Part shown: positions 7,101 through 8,669 of the stretch, in pieces
Position numbering within the stretch: the stretch's first letter is position 1
Layout: each line of letters starts with the position of its first letter
Assembly: GCA_905206195.1 (NCBI GenBank)
Contig: CAJLGN010000037.1
Coordinates: 1 to 8,669 of the forward strand
Source: an uncultured Roseburia sp.
GTDB taxonomy: Bacteria; Bacillota; Clostridia; Lachnospirales; Lachnospiraceae
DNA length: 8,669 bases
Direction: 5' to 3'
Program-made: the position numbers and the translations under genes
Notes under the pieces: model-generated
Told to the model about the DNA's origin: nothing
Databases searched by the model: none
Seen by the model: only the letters and a program-made list of their open reading frames with translations

Positions 7101-8669
7101 CCCTGATCATCGCTGATCTGCATCACGATCACCCCGTGTCCATGTCCGACGGGGTACGCTGTGATTAATCTTCCTGCCCCCGTGAGAACCATATCCGGCT
7201 GCCCGAGATACTGGCGGGGCGTGCCCGGCTTCTTTTCAATATCAGAAAGATATCGGTCCGGCAGTTTATATTGCGGGATTCTTGAGTTCGGGTACAGCTT
7301 TGTGGAAACGCTCTCTGCCGCTTCCTGCACTCTCCCCTCCTCTGCCCCTCTCGCTTTTAAGGTGACATATCGCTCTGTCAATCGCTCGATTTCCGATTTC
7401 ATTGTCGCCATGTCTTTCGCTAAGGCCGCCTTCCCCGCTGTGGTCAGATAGAGTTCACCGGCCTCATATTGGGGCTTTACAGACTTCATAAGTGCGCTAA
7501 TTTCAGTCCCCAGGCTTGGCACATCTTCTCCCATTTTTATCAATTTATTGACATCGCGCACACCTTCTGCCATCTTTTCAAAACGGGTACTTGATTTTGT
7601 GACTGGATTCTCTGCGCCTTTCTCATCCGGAAATACAAGAAAGCAGTCGCCCGACTCAAATGCGTTGTGCGTGGTATCACGGAGTGGGTCTTTCACCCAG
7701 GAATCATATGCCCAGCGCAGATACCCTGTTGCTCCCACCGCGTAGGAATACATCATTGTCCAATAGCTCTCACAGGGTTCACTCAGGGAAAAGTTTCCCG
7801 GAATATGCCCGGTACATGTATAAATTGTTGTGCGAAGCCTTTTTTCTTCCCGCGCCCGGCGCATTTCCTCAAACGCCGCCGGATCTGCCTTTGCCGCGAT
7901 CGATCCTACATTTAGGTCATCCACGCGCATCGCCAATTCCCTTTTTTCCACAAAGTGATCCATTGCCCCCGCACTTTTTAGCTTGGAGGGATAAGGGATT
8001 CCTCTTTTTATAGAATCAATGAGATCAAATGCTTCCCGGCTAAATCCCCTCTCATCAATGCCAATATAGGCCTGTTCAAACCATCCTTTTGTCTGCAAAT
8101 GATCTGCAAGGTCGTTTAAAAATGCCATCCAGATGCCTGTCCATGCTTCACTTCCTTCTTTCAACGGCTCTTTCACCGTCTGTCCTGTCTTTTCATCGTG
8201 GTAAACTACAGCATTTGTCCAAGGTGCAATGCTGTAACATACAATCTTATCTCCAATGCCAATTATTTTTTTATTAAATTCAATCCATTTATCAAAACAG
8301 GTATAATCAAATTTCCATGTTCCATCGATCTTCTTTGTCCACTTTATCATAGATGGAACTTTCAAGGAGGTGTCGCCATATGTCTGCCCTGCCCACGCCT
8401 CCTCCACGATTGTTGTTGTAATCGCATGCCCACCGGCAGCTTTATATAATTCCATATGGGGCTTTAAAATGGCAAAGTGCGCTTGTGAAAATGGATCCAC
8501 ACCATAATATTCTGCAACCCGATATGGATTTTGCCATAATTCCAGATCGAATCCTCTTTTAAATTCTGTCGCATCGGGAAGCTTTGCATCCGCCACCTTC
8601 AATGTATATGTAAATACAAGCGGATGTTCCAGCGGATCTGCCGACGCTGTTACCGTTCCCTGATAAGTC
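4121..8669 (-). CDS. Giant multidomain glycan hydrolase: GH123-type, sialidase-like propeller and two SGNH domains (N-terminus cut)
   Basis: Residues are numbered from the TTG codon at 8600-8602, which is probably internal because the frame stays open to the window edge and encodes a beta-sandwich tail (TVTASADPLEHPLVFTYT). Domains in order: GH123-type catalytic barrel (about 9-360; formerly DUF4091) with LELW near 20, the Asp-Glu pair D183-E184 in YIGIDERG, and GYLRWAYDSW at 293-302; helical linker (360-435); six-bladed sialidase-like propeller (about 437-822) with Asp boxes at 497, 557 and 680; a degenerate SGNH domain (848-1052); an Fn3-like domain (1068-1150); an SGNH domain with GDSITHG at 1187 and GTND at 1256 (1181-1380); and a C-terminal beta-sandwich (1403-1493). 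Known GH123 enzymes are exo-beta-N-acetylgalactosaminidases using substrate assistance by the Asp-Glu pair. The protein is presumably secreted, but its signal peptide is outside the window and no LPXTG-type anchor ends it. The importer downstream suggests uptake of a product. Domain calls are good for GH123 and the second SGNH; the propeller's activity is uncertain. Confidence 0.9.
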   Translation of the reverse strand, partial: TYQGTVTASADPLEHPLVFTYTLKVADAKLPDATEFKRGFDLELWQNPYRVAEYYGVDPFSQAHFAILKPHMELYKAAGGHAITTTIVEEAWAGQTYGDTSLKVPSMIKWTKKIDGTWKFDYTCFDKWIEFNKKIIGIGDKIVCYSIAPWTNAVVYHDEKTGQTVKEPLKEGSEAWTGIWMAFLNDLADHLQTKGWFEQAYIGIDERGFSREAFDLIDSIKRGIPYPSKLKSAGAMDHFVEKRELAMRVDDLNVGSIAAKADPAAFEEMRRAREEKRLRTTIYTCTGHIPGNFSLSEPCESYWTMMYSYAVGATGYLRWAYDSWVKDPLRDTTHNAFESGDCFLVFPDEKGAENPVTKSSTRFEKMAEGVRDVNKLIKMGEDVPSLGTEISALMKSVKPQYEAGELYLTTAGKAALAKDMATMKSEIERLTERYVTLKARGAEEGRVQEAAESVSTKLYPNSRIPQYKLPDRYLSDIEKKPGTPRQYLGQPDMVLTGAGRLITAYPVGHGHGVIVMQISDDQGETWTEKTDTPKSWMDCQETPTMYVLNLENGTERILLLSACPGEWGNHTTGWDASYSDDNGDTWTEYEHFYSTFRDGTPNKVIVGMASLIQLKDRDGNAIQKWMGIYHDWNFVNYKTYLTFAEDGRQQWTEPEPYLAAHREIEESHQLCEVGLFRSPDGRRIVGLARSQSHAHLSTMFYSDDEGETWSAPLEMQGSLAGERHKAVYDPMSDRLLVTFREIIYGEKIDDSWMAGDWVAWVGTYEDLMAQREGAYRILLAEDWSQNAKSGDTGYAGIVVLDDGTFIMDAYGHFDRAFSERFAAQGSYDVREDLCYIKQAKFKLEEIERESAPADRGISAMFDNKTDPGDSSWVFTGGEAVQGTFAQIGGARNYIGHVEEYARSEKSQGDDLTRQRYMINTARKGLTLSDIVNNWEKLVTPFKPKAVAYMVGAEDYGQEEGHLDRFKADLQKFIAQSLAAKPDNDGFACIQKPFAVRGSQTNAKIEAYCDAIDEVVAGCQSGDVAHSHIFVVDHFTRTKNNADFQAGKLHADGSLNAAGHLEIGRQFVEAAMQMTDHYPCTQGIRMTQKPQVQPEVYLRVRPNVTASDASLDVAIPEGNATDWKYILYIAGVTISDTVSKNRFTVDGLARGKKYVLKIQSADGKKQLITVKGSISEGNQAVENSQELNENQRRLAAMMDQKDAMTWLFMGDSITHGLVYTYGYTSTVQTFERYLKETLGRASDVVVNTAVSGAATVSTLNNIRERLEKYTPDVAVIMLGTNDAAEIINTTPDEFEQNMRIIIGKIRAINQDAIIVLRCPTPMIGDCEDALFRRPRAIQNMERLKKLVAEDPSLIYVDQYTETNKSLQSYAWLGDEEQIFLGNWMHPGINLHLVMARQLIKACGLWTDDSAISNLYYETPVAKEKSDLIPKLQLAVDQIGVPVVQLRIDSGMQIGSVTIQATRKGETKSYTTTAGDGQAYAILRDLPQGTYQVKVSSYLKDAPKIITFAPAEAVLHT

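Noticed and set aside
1..8669. CRISPR arrays, tRNA or rRNA genes, insertion sequences or integrase genes
   Set aside because: I saw no regularly spaced repeats, cloverleaf or rRNA motifs, transposase motifs or terminal inverted repeats on either strand.

Overview
The window looks like a stretch of a Firmicutes (Clostridia) chromosome, most plausibly a gut Lachnospiraceae. The reasons are the style of the tyrosyl-tRNA synthetase (KMGKT signature, FFQYWRNVAD segment), strong AGGAGG ribosome sites, GTG starts on both permeases, a classical MKKK...LAGC lipoprotein, and moderate GC with AT-rich intergenic DNA. The taxonomic call is inference from these traits, not a database match.

Layout. (1) Bases 1-611, plus strand: the 3' part of tyrS, a housekeeping gene cut by the left edge. 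(2) Bases 612-661: a perfect 16-bp hairpin that ends tyrS and faces the converging operon. (3) Bases 662-3847, minus strand: a carbohydrate ABC importer of the CUT1 type, read in the order lipoprotein substrate-binding protein, MalF-type permease, MalG-type permease. There is a terminator-like hairpin between the binding protein and the first permease, and no ATPase gene. (4) Bases 3848-4120: a 273-bp AT-rich gap that probably carries the promoter of the transporter. (5) Bases 4121-8669, minus strand: a giant multidomain secreted-type glycan hydrolase running off the right edge, with more than 1,500 residues visible.

The giant protein is the main point of interest. Reading from its visible N-terminal side it has: the tail of a beta-sandwich, a GH123-type catalytic barrel with an Asp-Glu pair, a helical linker, a sialidase-like propeller with three canonical Asp boxes, an SGNH-esterase-like domain that has lost its catalytic residues, an Fn3-like domain, a second SGNH domain that keeps its GDS and GTND blocks, and a C-terminal beta-sandwich. 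This suggests one polypeptide that attacks several bonds of a decorated host glycan outside the cell, with the adjacent CUT1 importer taking up a released sugar. The domain assignments rest on visible motifs. The substrate (beta-GalNAc and possibly sialylated glycans) is inference. The signal peptide and start codon lie outside the window.
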